64,000 bases of DNA. Source: Roseihalotalea indica (lineage in GTDB: Bacteria > Bacteroidota > Bacteroidia > Cytophagales > Cyclobacteriaceae). A program made the position numbers and the translations under genes. Shown here piece by piece: positions 17,178-25,813 of the stretch. The notes under the pieces were generated by a model that saw nothing but the letters and a program-made list of their open reading frames with translations, was not told the DNA's origin and did no database searches. Positions within the stretch are counted from its first letter, which is position 1, and each line of letters opens with the position of its first letter. The stretch lies in NCBI RefSeq assembly GCF_022458895.1, contig NZ_JAINFL010000001.1, positions 682,001 through 746,000 of the forward strand, read 5' to 3'.

Positions 17178-19074
17178 TCAATAAGCTGGCCGTCACATTG
17201 AGGAAGTTTCCCTCTGAGATAATACCCACTAAAGCATTGTTTTTTACCACCGGCAGGCAGGGAGCATTGTGCTGCTTCATCAGGCGCATCGCTTCCATCA
17301 CCGTTTTGTCCGGGGCAATGGTGATTGGGTCTTCAATCATCAGATCCTTCACGGTCTTTTCTATATGCTTGGCATTATCGGCCTTATCTACCAAATAACG
17401 GATCAGGCGGCGAGCGGTTACCAATCCGCATAAATGGCCTTTTTTGTCTTCTACCGGCACAAAGCGCACTCGCTGCCAGTCCATAATATTGGCTACCAGT
17501 TCGGGAATGTCATCTTTTTCTACACTGAACACATCGCGGGTCATAAACTCTTCAATCAGCAGTGAGGTGGGCGACCATTGCCGAGAATCCTGCCGGGCGG
17601 CCAGCTCCCATTCGTGGATGGGTTTACCTGATTTCTGATTCTTGATCATGGCCGAAGTAAGCGTGGACGAACGTTCATCGCTAAGCACTTCTTTACTTAA
17701 CTTGTTAAATGACTGCAAAATCCAGTAAGCCCCGGTGCGGCGAGTAGCATTGCGGGAGGCGATAATGCCCAAATAGTAATCAATATCTTCAGTATTAACT
17801 TTACGGTTTTTTAGTCCCTGCCGGGCTAGTGGAAGCAACTCTTTGGCAATTAGCTCCATCGTATTTACTTTTCGCCCTTCCAGCCAGGCAACATCGGTAT
17901 CATGCCCGGAAAATGAAGCGGCAACAAAGTTGGAGCGAGCGTCGTCAAACTCCATTTTTTTTGTAATATCTCCGTATTCCTGATGCGCACCTTCCATCAA
18001 TCCTAACCAGAAAGCAGCATTAGCCACCTCGTCAACAATGCTGGGGCCGGAAGGCAGTAGGCGGTTTTCAATCCGCAGATGAGGTTTCCCGTTTGGGCTG
18101 ATTCCATAACAGGGGCGGTTCCAGCGATAGACTGTGGAGTTATGAGTCATTAAGCTTCTCAGATCAGGAGTTTTTCCTTCTTCGATCTCTTCAGTGACAT
18201 CACCATTGGCACTGGCCATCAGCATGGGACGGAAGCGCACAATATCTTCCCGATACAACTCAATAATAGAATCTTGCACCCAATGGTTGCCAAAAGTAAC
18301 TCGCGGGCTTCGGTCGCGCAGATGTTCCGATATGACCCTAGTATCTACCGATTGCTGGAACAGCGCAATACGGGTTTCGCTCCACAACCTTTTGCCGAAC
18401 AGGAAGGGTGAGTTAGTAGCAATGGAGAGCACCGGAGCAGCAATTGCCAAAGCAATATTGTATTTCTGAACAAAATCCTTTGGAGCTACCTGCAGGTGTA
18501 CCTGGAAGCTGGTATTGCAGGCTTCCAGCAAGGCCGAGTCATGTTTTAAGTTAAGTTCATCAATGCCCCGTATCCGCAGTTCATATTTACGCCCTCGCAT
18601 TTTGCTAATTGCTTTCATTAGGGCATGGTAGCGGGGAAGGGGAGTCAGGTTGCTTTCTTCCATATCGGTCTTCCGCAGCGTAGGGAGAATGCCAGTCATC
18701 ACTGGGTCAAAATCCATTTCAGCACCTAAGGCGTAGAGCTCATTCATTTTTTGCCCGATGCATTGGGCTAGTGTAGAAAAGCAATTGCCGGTGTATTCCA
18801 ATGGGTCCAGATTAATCTCCAGATTAAATTTAGCTAACTCTGTTGTAAAACCGGGCGAACCAATCCGGTCCAGCACCTCCAGCGAAATCGGTTTGGGCTT
18901 ACAATGCGGGTCTACCAGGCAAAGCTCCTGCTCGGCCCCGATATGGATGGGCGCTTCGTTAAACCACGACTCTTCCAGCATACTTTCCAATGCCTTTAGG
19001 TCCTGAAGAATATTGCGGGTATTCTGGTTCAGATCCTTCTGGCTGGAAACCAATTTGACATTCAATGAGCCCAT
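17149..19074 (-). CDS. GCS2-like glutamate/carboxylate-amine ligase fused to two CBS domains
   Basis: This 641-residue fusion has residues ~40-420 matching the GCS2 (YbdK-like) ligase fold: HIGAEQELCLVD holds the acidic metal site, with HVQ-type FQVHLQVAP and RIENRLLPSGP later. Residues ~510-635 form a tandem CBS pair (IEEFMTRDVFSVEKDDIPEL, VKDLMIEDPITIAPDKTVME), which in other proteins bind adenine nucleotides and regulate the host enzyme. Family ligases join glutamate to an amine such as cysteine using ATP. Typical YbdK has no CBS part. The ATG is at 19072-19074. It is the first gene of a unit with the AstE-type deacylase, and probably the HAD protein. Confidence 0.88.
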   Translation of the reverse strand: MGSLNVKLVSSQKDLNQNTRNILQDLKALESMLEESWFNEAPIHIGAEQELCLVDPHCKPKPISLEVLDRIGSPGFTTELAKFNLEINLDPLEYTGNCFSTLAQCIGQKMNELYALGAEMDFDPVMTGILPTLRKTDMEESNLTPLPRYHALMKAISKMRGRKYELRIRGIDELNLKHDSALLEACNTSFQVHLQVAPKDFVQKYNIALAIAAPVLSIATNSPFLFGKRLWSETRIALFQQSVDTRVISEHLRDRSPRVTFGNHWVQDSIIELYREDIVRFRPMLMASANGDVTEEIEEGKTPDLRSLMTHNSTVYRWNRPCYGISPNGKPHLRIENRLLPSGPSIVDEVANAAFWLGLMEGAHQEYGDITKKMEFDDARSNFVAASFSGHDTDVAWLEGRKVNTMELIAKELLPLARQGLKNRKVNTEDIDYYLGIIASRNATRRTGAYWILQSFNKLSKEVLSDERSSTLTSAMIKNQKSGKPIHEWELAARQDSRQWSPTSLLIEEFMTRDVFSVEKDDIPELVANIMDWQRVRFVPVEDKKGHLCGLVTARRLIRYLVDKADNAKHIEKTVKDLMIEDPITIAPDKTVMEAMRLMKQHNAPCLPVVKNNALVGIISEGNFLNVTASLLNVLEEQHES

Positions 19075-19190
19075 AGGGAATGATTAGGTTGTATTTTTCA
19101 ATATAAGAAATGATTTTTACTTACTGACTATATATCAATTACCAACAAACGGGTAATGCTCCGGTTGGGCTTTTCTATAAAAATATCTTT

Positions 19191-20264
19191 ATGAAATATC
19201 TGCTAGCACTTCTACTACTATTAAATATATCACTGGCTACCTGGGCACAAACCGACTCAGCACGAGTAATGAGGGTGGGTATTAAAACCGTAGTGCCATT
19301 CGTTTTTGATAATGCCGATAGTGTCTATAGCGGTATCAGTATTCTGTTCTGGGAAAAAGTGGCTGAAGATATTGGCTTGCAATATGAGTATATAAATTAC
19401 CCGGATATAGAAAGTTTGCTTAATGCGGTTGAGCAAAACGAAGTAGACGCGGCTTTGGGAGCTATCACTATTACTGACGAACGAGAAAGACGCATGGATT
19501 TTACTCAACCCTATTTTTCGTCTGGTTTAGGGGTAGCCGTGCATCAGGACCGGAGTAGTATTTTTGGGCAACTGCTTAATATTATTTCCTGGGAGTTTAT
19601 CAGTGCGGTAGGAGTATTGTGTTTAGTCATCCTATTATTTGGTCTGCTGGTGTGGTGGTTTGAACGCCGAAAAAACCATGATCAGTTTGGAGGTAAACCG
19701 TCTCGAGGTATTGGTGAGGCTTTCTGGTGGTCGGCCGTGACCATGACTACCGTAGGCTATGGCGACAAAGCCCCGGTCACTCGTGGCGGACGTATTGTGG
19801 CTTTTGTCTGGATGTTCACCGCCATTGTTATTACTTCTACTCTCACCGCGGCTATTGCTTCTGCCCTGACCGTTAATTCATTAAGCGATAGCATTACAAG
19901 TATTGAAGATCTGGCACGTTTCCGGATCGGAACAGTAACCGGAAGTAGCAGCGAAGAGTATTTACACCGCGAAGGAGTACGGGTAGATAAGTTTGCTTCT
20001 CCGGTAGAAGCTCTGGAAGCACTAGAAAGCAAACAGATAAAAGCTGTATTATATGATAAACCTATCTTACAATACCTGGTACACGAAGATGCTCGGGTAG
20101 ATGAAGTAGAACTACTGCCTCAGGAAATTCTGCTAAATAACTACGGGATTGCGCTGCCTACTGATAGCGAATTACGAAAACCTCTTAACATTGCTATCCT
20201 GCGCAAACTCACCTCACCTGAATACGCCAGCATTATCAATCGTTACCTGGGGCGAGAGCAATAA
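19191..20264 (+). CDS. GluR0-like ligand-gated potassium channel
   Basis: This 357-residue protein has a signal peptide (LLALLLLLNISLATWAQ). A periplasmic SBP_bac_3-type lobe is split by a pore: S1 at residues ~25-125 with DAALGAITITDERERRMDFT, TM1 ~130-155, a pore loop with the K+ selectivity filter TVGYGD at residues 187-192, TM2 ~200-225, then S2 to the end (IGTVTGSSSEEYL). This is the topology of the cyanobacterial glutamate-gated K+ channel GluR0. The Arg in TDERERRMDF occupies the ligand carboxylate position known in the family. The ligand is probably an amino acid, but which one is inference. It stands alone between two unrelated genes. Confidence 0.93.
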   Translation: MKYLLALLLLLNISLATWAQTDSARVMRVGIKTVVPFVFDNADSVYSGISILFWEKVAEDIGLQYEYINYPDIESLLNAVEQNEVDAALGAITITDERERRMDFTQPYFSSGLGVAVHQDRSSIFGQLLNIISWEFISAVGVLCLVILLFGLLVWWFERRKNHDQFGGKPSRGIGEAFWWSAVTMTTVGYGDKAPVTRGGRIVAFVWMFTAIVITSTLTAAIASALTVNSLSDSITSIEDLARFRIGTVTGSSSEEYLHREGVRVDKFASPVEALEALESKQIKAVLYDKPILQYLVHEDARVDEVELLPQEILLNNYGIALPTDSELRKPLNIAILRKLTSPEYASIINRYLGREQ

Positions 20265-20407
20265 CAGTAGTTAACTTTGCACATTATGGTCTTGACTGAG
20301 GAAAGCTGATAAAAATCACATTGTGTTTTTTAAATAAATTATTGCGTATTTTTTTGCCTAAAACCTATCTAAATTCACGGCACTATTGATGAAAAGCAAC
20401 AAACAAT

Positions 20408-22162
20408 ATGCAAGCCGCATTTACAAATTACTTTAAAAAGCATAGTATCATATTCCTCATTGGAATGGTTGTGCTACTAATTATAGCTAGCGCCAGCTTA
20501 AATTACTATAGTCGTTATCTGGTTATCCGGCATAGTGATATCACAAAGCAAATTCAGGTTGTTCGCCAAGGGTTAAAAGATATGAACAGGTTTGTAAACC
20601 TGGCTGACCTGGGGTTGCGAGGCTACATTATCAAGCCGGAAGATTCGTTTCTGAAACCTTACCACGATGCTCAGGATGAGTATCAGGCTAACCTGGATAC
20701 ATTAGAAAGTTACCTGTTGCAGCAAGGATATCAAAATACGCAGTTGATTACAGTATCAAAAACAGCGATCAACACATACATGCAGTTGTTGGAAGAGATG
20801 GCACAACTTACCGAAAAGCAGCGTATGCCCGAAGTAATGGCCATTTTTGAAGAAGATCGGGGGTATGCTGCCTGGAAAGTTTATTCAGAATTTGAAAAAG
20901 ACGTTGAGACTTTTGAAGATACTATTGAAAAAGCGTCAGTTCAGTCTTATCAAAGCGCAATCAGAGGTGTGGTAATCGTTCAGTTATTATTGCTAGGAAT
21001 TGGAGTACCTATCCTGCTCCATGTAATATTTCGCATACGTCGTGATAGATTGCAGCGGCAACAGTTGTTTTTGCAACTGGACCAAAGCAATAGAAAGTAC
21101 ATCTTCGACGATCATGAAAATGATGAAACAAAAGGTGAGGAAACCGTTATTCATGATCTCACCAGTAGTCTGGAGAAAGCAGCCAGCTTTATTAAAGAAA
21201 TTGCGCAGGGTAACTACACCGTCGATTGGGAAGGGCTGACTGCTGACAACCAAGCTTACAACCAGGGTAATCTGGCCGGTGAGCTGGTTCTGATGCGAGA
21301 GCAAATGAAGCAGGTGAAACAGGCAGATGAGCAGCGCTTGTGGACTACTGAAGGAGAAGGAAAAGTTGCTGAAATTTCTCGGACTTACCAAACCGATCTG
21401 ACTGCCTTAGGTGATCACCTGATAGCCTACATTGTAAAATATCTTAAAGCTAATCAGGGCGGCTTATTTATCCTTAATGACGAAGCTGAGTATGATAAGC
21501 ATCTTTCGTTGATAGCCTGCTATGCTTATGACAAGAAAAAGTTTGAAGAAAAAACCATTAAAGTAGGCCAGGGCTTGGTTGGACAGGCTTATTTAGAACA
21601 GAAGACCATTCGACTGAAGCAAATTCCTGAAAATTATGTGCGTATTACCTCTGGCTTGGGCGAAGCAACTCCCGGCTTTCTGGTGATAGTGCCCTTAAAA
21701 TTTAATGAAGAAGTACTAGGAGTGTTAGAGATAGCCTCGTTTCATGAACTGGCCTCATTTGAAGTAGACTTTCTAGAACAGATCGGTGAGATTGTTGCCT
21801 CATCTGTATCTATCGTTCGCACTAATGAACGTACTCAAGAACTGCTGGCCCAGGCAAAGGAGCAGACCGAAGAGATGCGAGCTCAGGAAGAGGAAATGCG
21901 CCAGAATATGGAAGAAATGCAAGCAACACAAGAGCAACATGAGCGTCTTCAGCAAGAGTTGCAGGAAAATGAAAAGGTATTAGAATCAAAATTAGAAGAG
22001 CTGGAAAAAGCTCGACAGCAGACCGAGCAGATACGCGAAGCGGAGAAACAACGAGCCAATGAGCAGATTAAATCTCGTACACAGATGATGGAGAAAGCTA
22101 CAGCCAAGTTTAAAAAACGTGAACAAGAACTGCTAGAGCAGCTAGAAGCAGCACAAAAATAA
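20408..22162 (+). CDS. CHASE3-GAF membrane protein with C-terminal coiled coil and no output domain
   Basis: This 584-residue protein has TM1 at ~14-33, a helical CHASE3-like sensor region to ~185 (LADLGLRGYIIKPEDSFL), TM2 at ~192-215, a HAMP-like/linker helix, a GAF domain at ~320-470 (NQGGLFILNDE, VGQGLVGQAYLEQKTIRL) and a charged coiled coil to the end. That coiled coil includes EMRAQEEEMRQNMEEMQATQ, a motif I associate with many Bacteroidota signalling proteins. No histidine kinase, GGDEF or methyl-accepting domain follows, so its output must go through a partner. The small STAS-like gene begins 43 bp downstream and is the obvious candidate. The frame is intact. Confidence 0.88.
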   Translation: MQAAFTNYFKKHSIIFLIGMVVLLIIASASLNYYSRYLVIRHSDITKQIQVVRQGLKDMNRFVNLADLGLRGYIIKPEDSFLKPYHDAQDEYQANLDTLESYLLQQGYQNTQLITVSKTAINTYMQLLEEMAQLTEKQRMPEVMAIFEEDRGYAAWKVYSEFEKDVETFEDTIEKASVQSYQSAIRGVVIVQLLLLGIGVPILLHVIFRIRRDRLQRQQLFLQLDQSNRKYIFDDHENDETKGEETVIHDLTSSLEKAASFIKEIAQGNYTVDWEGLTADNQAYNQGNLAGELVLMREQMKQVKQADEQRLWTTEGEGKVAEISRTYQTDLTALGDHLIAYIVKYLKANQGGLFILNDEAEYDKHLSLIACYAYDKKKFEEKTIKVGQGLVGQAYLEQKTIRLKQIPENYVRITSGLGEATPGFLVIVPLKFNEEVLGVLEIASFHELASFEVDFLEQIGEIVASSVSIVRTNERTQELLAQAKEQTEEMRAQEEEMRQNMEEMQATQEQHERLQQELQENEKVLESKLEELEKARQQTEQIREAEKQRANEQIKSRTQMMEKATAKFKKREQELLEQLEAAQK

Positions 22163-22205
22163 GCATATAAATTATCGGGTTATATACCTCAAAATCAGAT
22201 TGTAT

Positions 22206-22628
22206 ATGAAGAGAATTAATGAAGGCTATTTTCAGGCTGAATATGAAGAGTCGTTAAATACGATTACCTTCCGTTGGTTAAAATCTCCTACATCTCAAGA
22301 GTACAGATCAGCTTTGAAATTGCTTTTAGCCATGATAAAAGCAAACTCTGCAGACAATGTCATATTTGATACAATGGGGCTGGGCGCAATTAGCGAAGAA
22401 GATGAAGCATGGTATATGAAAGAATGGTTACCTCAAGCTGTTGCGGTTGGCCAAAAGAAAAATGCACTTATTATGCCGCCGGATATCTTTGCTCAGATGG
22501 CCGTGAACGATATGATGAAAAAACTCTGGGGAAAAGAAGCAGCTCCAAGTAATATGAATAAGTATTTTGACAATGAGGATAAAGCCCGAGCCTGGGTGGC
22601 AAGTCAGAAAAAAACGACTGCCTCCTAG
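22206..22628 (+). CDS. Small STAS/SpoIIAA-like protein
   Basis: This 140-residue protein has the strand-helix pattern of STAS-like proteins (ITFRWLKSPTSQEYRSALKL, DNVIFDTMGLGAISEEDEAW, KKNALIMPPDIF). The paralogue at 59094-59510 has the same layout (WHGFAKGESYRQAWDESLKI, HWLINQSELKGVNYEDWQWV, then a C-terminal RAEAWLKS). I start at the ATG at 22206; a TTG 6 bp earlier is in frame. It probably shares a transcript with the CHASE3-GAF gene and is followed by a strong terminator, so the two-gene unit looks complete. A role as signalling adaptor or antagonist is inferred. Confidence 0.8.
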   Translation: MKRINEGYFQAEYEESLNTITFRWLKSPTSQEYRSALKLLLAMIKANSADNVIFDTMGLGAISEEDEAWYMKEWLPQAVAVGQKKNALIMPPDIFAQMAVNDMMKKLWGKEAAPSNMNKYFDNEDKARAWVASQKKTTAS

Positions 22629-22657
22629 TCATACATAATGTATCCAACGCTTAAGAG

Positions 22658-22689
22658 GTCCTTCAGAAGAATTCTGAAGGACTTTTTTT
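22658..22689 (+). terminator. Intrinsic terminator
   Basis: A perfect 11-bp stem (GTCCTTCAGAA / TTCTGAAGGAC) with a GAA loop is followed at once by seven T. It begins 29 bp after the STAS-like stop and should end the CHASE3-GAF / STAS-like transcript. Confidence 0.92.
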
Positions 22690-22736
22690 GTTTGTTGATT
22701 TCAAGTTTCAAAAGCAATTAAGATGAGTAGAAGTTA

Positions 22737-22756
22737 TTCTTACAATTAGGTAAGAA
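22737..22756. promoter_or_regulatory. Inverted repeat TTCTTAC-N6-GTAAGAA
   Basis: Perfect 7-bp arms around AATTAG. It is the most upstream member of the CTTAC-N-GTAAG group found also at 22927, 25726 and 27083. It lies 262 bp before the ATG at 23019, so it may be a distal operator. Confidence 0.5.
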
Positions 22757-22926
22757 GCAATTTTCTATCGAAAGCCTTATCTGACTGGGCAGGTAAGCGT
22801 TGTCGGAGAAGGTCAGCAGAAGGCTGTATAAGGGGCCTGCCTCCGGTCACCCGCTTTCTGGTATGTCTAAAATAAATCAGAGTAACCTTAATATACTGAA
22901 TTCAGGTGACATACCGCACCACGTCT

Positions 22927-22942
22927 CTTACTAATCAGTAAG
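22927..22942. promoter_or_regulatory. Inverted repeat CTTACT-N4-AGTAAG
   Basis: Arms CTTACT and AGTAAG are separated by AATC; the core is CTTAC-N6-GTAAG. It ends 76 bp before the ATG at 23019, similar to the 72- and 84-bp distances of the related repeats before the two kinases. It is a candidate operator or activator site. Confidence 0.5.
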
Positions 22943-23018
22943 TCGCTAAAACAGCTATTCCTACCTCTGCAAAACTTCCTGCTGGTATTTTTCACATTGC
23001 AACCTAATCGTTCTTATT

Positions 23019-24902
23019 ATGAATTATATCATTCGAGGGCATCTCTGTGCCTACCTGTGTGATGACTGCCGGGAAGATGTATCCCAGGCAATTATCCGGC
23101 TTTATCGTCTTGATTCTCAGAATCCGGATAACGTCCGCGTAGCAGCCGACCCCAAAGAAACCTTACAGGTTTTAAGTGAAAAGGCCGTAGAGGCTAAAGA
23201 AAAACGATTGTTAGCCGAAGCTACTGCTGATGCTCAGGGTAACTTTGAATTTAGATTAAATGGTGACCGTCTTAACTATAATGGTGAAGCGGTAGAAGTG
23301 GATGTATTAGTAAAGGCTGTTCCTAACCAGAAGAAACAGAAGAAAAAGCATGATCCGGTACAATTTACGATCACAGTTTGGCAGCCTAAATGGCGCGAAA
23401 GTGGTAACGATCTGATCGCCAGTTGGGAGTATTGTTTGCCCGCTCGTTTTTGGTGCGGCATTCGCAGCCTGTTTGATGCCTGGGTTATCTGCGGAAGAAT
23501 TATTGATTGCAAAAATAACCAAACCCCAGTCGCTAATGTGAAAGTAACAGCCTTTGATGCGGACTGGCTTAAAGATGATGTACTAGGGGCTGCTATAACC
23601 GATGCAAGCGGTCATTTCCGGATAGATTATACCAGTATTGATTTTAAGCAGACGTTCCTGTCGCCTGTTATCAACGTGGAAACTCCCTTTCCTCCCTTTA
23701 ATAGTGGGCCAGACGTATATTTTAAAGTAGAAACAACCGGTACGCCCTCTACCATATTTTTGGCTGAAGGGCGAAAAGATGGTCGCGTAGCTGGAAGAGA
23801 GAATATTGGCCCTTGTTTCTGCATAGATTTATGCGTTGATCCTAATCTGCTACCTCCGCCTTCTCAGTTTGAACCGGCCCTTTTTACCCACGTTGGTGCT
23901 TATGATATACTGACGCAGATTGACGCTGATGGCTTTACAAACGATAGCCAGAAGAATGTCTTCACTCGGGATATTCCACTGAATGGGGACCTGCCAGGAG
24001 GCTATGCCAGTAACGAAATGGAATATCGCTTCCGGATTGTGAATGTTAATACATCAACTGAATTAAGCGCAGCTCAGGTTATTAATTTGATACAACCTAC
24101 TATTATTGGTTCAGTACAAAGAAGGTTTCCTCATGATAGCTCTGTTCCTGATTCTATTCCCTCTATCGGGTATTATAGAGTATTTCCGTTTTATCTGAAA
24201 AAGCCGGGTGAGACTTACAACGTAGATCCTGATATAAATGGGTGGATTAAAGTGCCCCGGTTGAATAATCTGGATACAACCGGTGTTTTTACAGCATCAT
24301 ACGGTAGTGGTGTTTCATTGGCTATTGTTGACACAGAACAATTGTTTACCCAGTCTTTTGATCTTAACACTCCTTCGGTGCACGTTGCTGGTAATACTAT
24401 GAGTGCAGCTGACCGTTTCGCCGGATCTGACCCTACATTCCGGGTTATCTTCGAGGCTCGAGAAGTAGGCACCGCATCCTTATCCTCTACTAATATTCTT
24501 AATAAGATGGTGGTATGGAATGGTGTATTTACGCAGACCCGGCACCCAAGTTGGGTAGGAGGAGTAGTTAACCTTAAAGGCGTGTGTATGGCAGATATTA
24601 GCGAGATTATAGGTTCGGGTTCAGGTTGTAAAAAACTAACTGGTACGGTGAATGCCCGTTATACCTGCTATCACCCGTTTATAGAGTCAGCCACTCTTCA
24701 GCTAACCAGCAATACGGTGCCGCCTCCCGTCAACCTGACGATTGATTCCAATCATGAGTCTTCGGGCATCAATACTTATACCGGACTAACCCCGTGTGCC
24801 TATATCTTGAAGCTTACCGCCTATTATAGGTTAACTTCCGGATACGGCCGTAATAGTGATGCTTTTGACCGTGATGAGATTGCTTTCTGTGTTGGAGCCT
24901 GA
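23019..24902 (+). CDS. Orphan protein with transthyretin/CarboxypepD_reg-like domains
   Basis: This 627-residue protein has no signal peptide and no membrane segment. The first ~50 residues carry a Cys cluster (CAYLCDDC). Two beta-sandwich regions resemble carboxypeptidase regulatory-like (transthyretin-type) domains: one around residues 70-95 (AEATADAQGNFEFRLNG) and a clearer one around ~155-210 (CGRIIDCKNNQTPVANVKVT, then ITDASGHFRIDY). The rest is beta-rich with scattered Cys pairs (PCFCIDLC) and a closing domain GTVNARYTCYHPFIESATLQ that may be a third sandwich. I do not recognise the full-length family. It has its own long leader and converges on DinB. Function unknown; a structural or binding protein is likely. 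Confidence 0.82.
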   Translation: MNYIIRGHLCAYLCDDCREDVSQAIIRLYRLDSQNPDNVRVAADPKETLQVLSEKAVEAKEKRLLAEATADAQGNFEFRLNGDRLNYNGEAVEVDVLVKAVPNQKKQKKKHDPVQFTITVWQPKWRESGNDLIASWEYCLPARFWCGIRSLFDAWVICGRIIDCKNNQTPVANVKVTAFDADWLKDDVLGAAITDASGHFRIDYTSIDFKQTFLSPVINVETPFPPFNSGPDVYFKVETTGTPSTIFLAEGRKDGRVAGRENIGPCFCIDLCVDPNLLPPPSQFEPALFTHVGAYDILTQIDADGFTNDSQKNVFTRDIPLNGDLPGGYASNEMEYRFRIVNVNTSTELSAAQVINLIQPTIIGSVQRRFPHDSSVPDSIPSIGYYRVFPFYLKKPGETYNVDPDINGWIKVPRLNNLDTTGVFTASYGSGVSLAIVDTEQLFTQSFDLNTPSVHVAGNTMSAADRFAGSDPTFRVIFEAREVGTASLSSTNILNKMVVWNGVFTQTRHPSWVGGVVNLKGVCMADISEIIGSGSGCKKLTGTVNARYTCYHPFIESATLQLTSNTVPPPVNLTIDSNHESSGINTYTGLTPCAYILKLTAYYRLTSGYGRNSDAFDRDEIAFCVGA

Positions 24903-24922
24903 GGAAATCAAGTAGTTCTCAG

Positions 24923-25450
24923 TTAATCACTGGATGATGTTTTGTTTAAATCCACCCCGGCATAGTACTGCATATCTATGTTGTGGGTGGATTTTACATA
25001 GTAGGTAATTTGCCCGGTGTGGTAAGAGAAGTGTTCGGTTACATGTATCAGAATAGCTAATACGCTTTCTTCAAACCCTTGCACCTGACGTTTTTCCACC
25101 AGCATAGCGGGTGTAATTCGGCTTAGGGCTTCATCCACTTCTGCCATCAGGCTATCCATATCTCGGATCAGTTTCTCAGTAGAAACCGGGCCGGTTTCAG
25201 CAAATTCTTGATCGCGCTGCCGTTGATCAGGCTGGCCATCAATACCGCTCAAAATCCATTGGCGTACATTGCCGCATAAATGCACCACCAGGTTTCCTAC
25301 GCTTACGGTTTGCTCATTCGGGCGGTGCCATATCTGCTCTTTGTTAAGCTGGTGCAGACATTTTTTTATTCGCGGCACTGACTCCATAATAATTCTTCTT
25401 CTCACTTCGCGAATAAGATGCTGGTGAATGGCTAAAGTGTAATCTTGCAT
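24923..25450 (-). CDS. DinB-like four-helix protein
   Basis: This 175-residue protein is of the DinB/DUF1572 type. It has the metal-site pattern: a His in VGNLVVHLCGNVRQWI, then VTEHFSYHTGQITYYVK with the HxxxH pair. Family members are often thiol-dependent transferases, some with bacillithiol, but the substrate here is unknown. I use the ATG at 25448-25450 (MQDYTLAIHQHLIREV). An upstream ATG would add 11 basic residues. It converges on the orphan beta-domain gene with a 20-bp gap. Confidence 0.88.
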   Translation of the reverse strand: MQDYTLAIHQHLIREVRRRIIMESVPRIKKCLHQLNKEQIWHRPNEQTVSVGNLVVHLCGNVRQWILSGIDGQPDQRQRDQEFAETGPVSTEKLIRDMDSLMAEVDEALSRITPAMLVEKRQVQGFEESVLAILIHVTEHFSYHTGQITYYVKSTHNIDMQYYAGVDLNKTSSSD

Positions 25451-25703
25451 CACATTTTTTTTAATTCTTAGTTTTCTACCCAAAAGGAAGGTTTATGTCC
25501 TATTGTAATTTTTCATTTTGCTAGATGTAGAAAATGAAAAATTACGCAGAAATGTAATATTCCTCCCATATTGTCAGTATTATTTATTTTTACAGAAAAC
25601 TATTCTTATAAAAAATTTCCAGCACTTATTTTTTTAGCTGAAAAAGCAACCTTTGTCGGAAATATCTAGGTAACCTGCGCAACAAGAAAAAAAAATCTTA
25701 AAT

Positions 25704-25724
25704 AATAGATAATTATTATCTATT
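25704..25724. repeat. Perfect AT palindrome, 10-bp arms
   Basis: AATAGATAAT and ATTATCTATT flank a single T. It lies immediately before the TCTTAC-N4-GTAAGA repeat, and the equivalent place before the second kinase does not keep it. It could be part of an operator or a cruciform-prone AT stretch. Confidence 0.4.
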
Positions 25725-25725
25725 T

Positions 25726-25741
25726 TCTTACAAACGTAAGA
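25726..25741. promoter_or_regulatory. Inverted repeat TCTTAC-N4-GTAAGA upstream of first kinase
   Basis: Perfect 6-bp arms flank AAAC, ending 72 bp before the ATG at 25814. The same element, inside the same CTATTTTCTTACA context, lies before the tandem paralogue. Conservation between otherwise diverged leaders makes a protein-binding site likely. Confidence 0.55.
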
Positions 25742-25813
25742 TGCAGCTAATTTAGGCATTAATGTAAAGTTTACTGTTAGTAAGTTTGGAGTAATTGCTT
25801 AAGTATTATTACT

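Larger units (their letters stand above)
22690..23018. other. Long leader upstream of the orphan beta-domain gene
   Basis: This 329-bp gap holds two CTTAC-type inverted repeats (22737-22756 and 22927-22942). It also has a GC-richer patch at about 22787-22860 that can fold (GGCAGG at 22788-22793 with CCTGCC at 22836-22841, and an inner CAGC/GCTG hairpin at 22814-22826). No coding frame of note is seen. A structured leader is possible but unproven. Confidence 0.45.
25451..25813. other. AT-rich leader of the first tandem kinase
   Basis: This divergent spacer between DinB and the kinase is strongly AT-rich. It contains a perfect 10-bp-arm palindrome at 25704-25724 (AATAGATAAT-T-ATTATCTATT) and the CTTAC-type repeat right after it. 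I see no coding potential and no convincing promoter pair. Confidence 0.5.
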
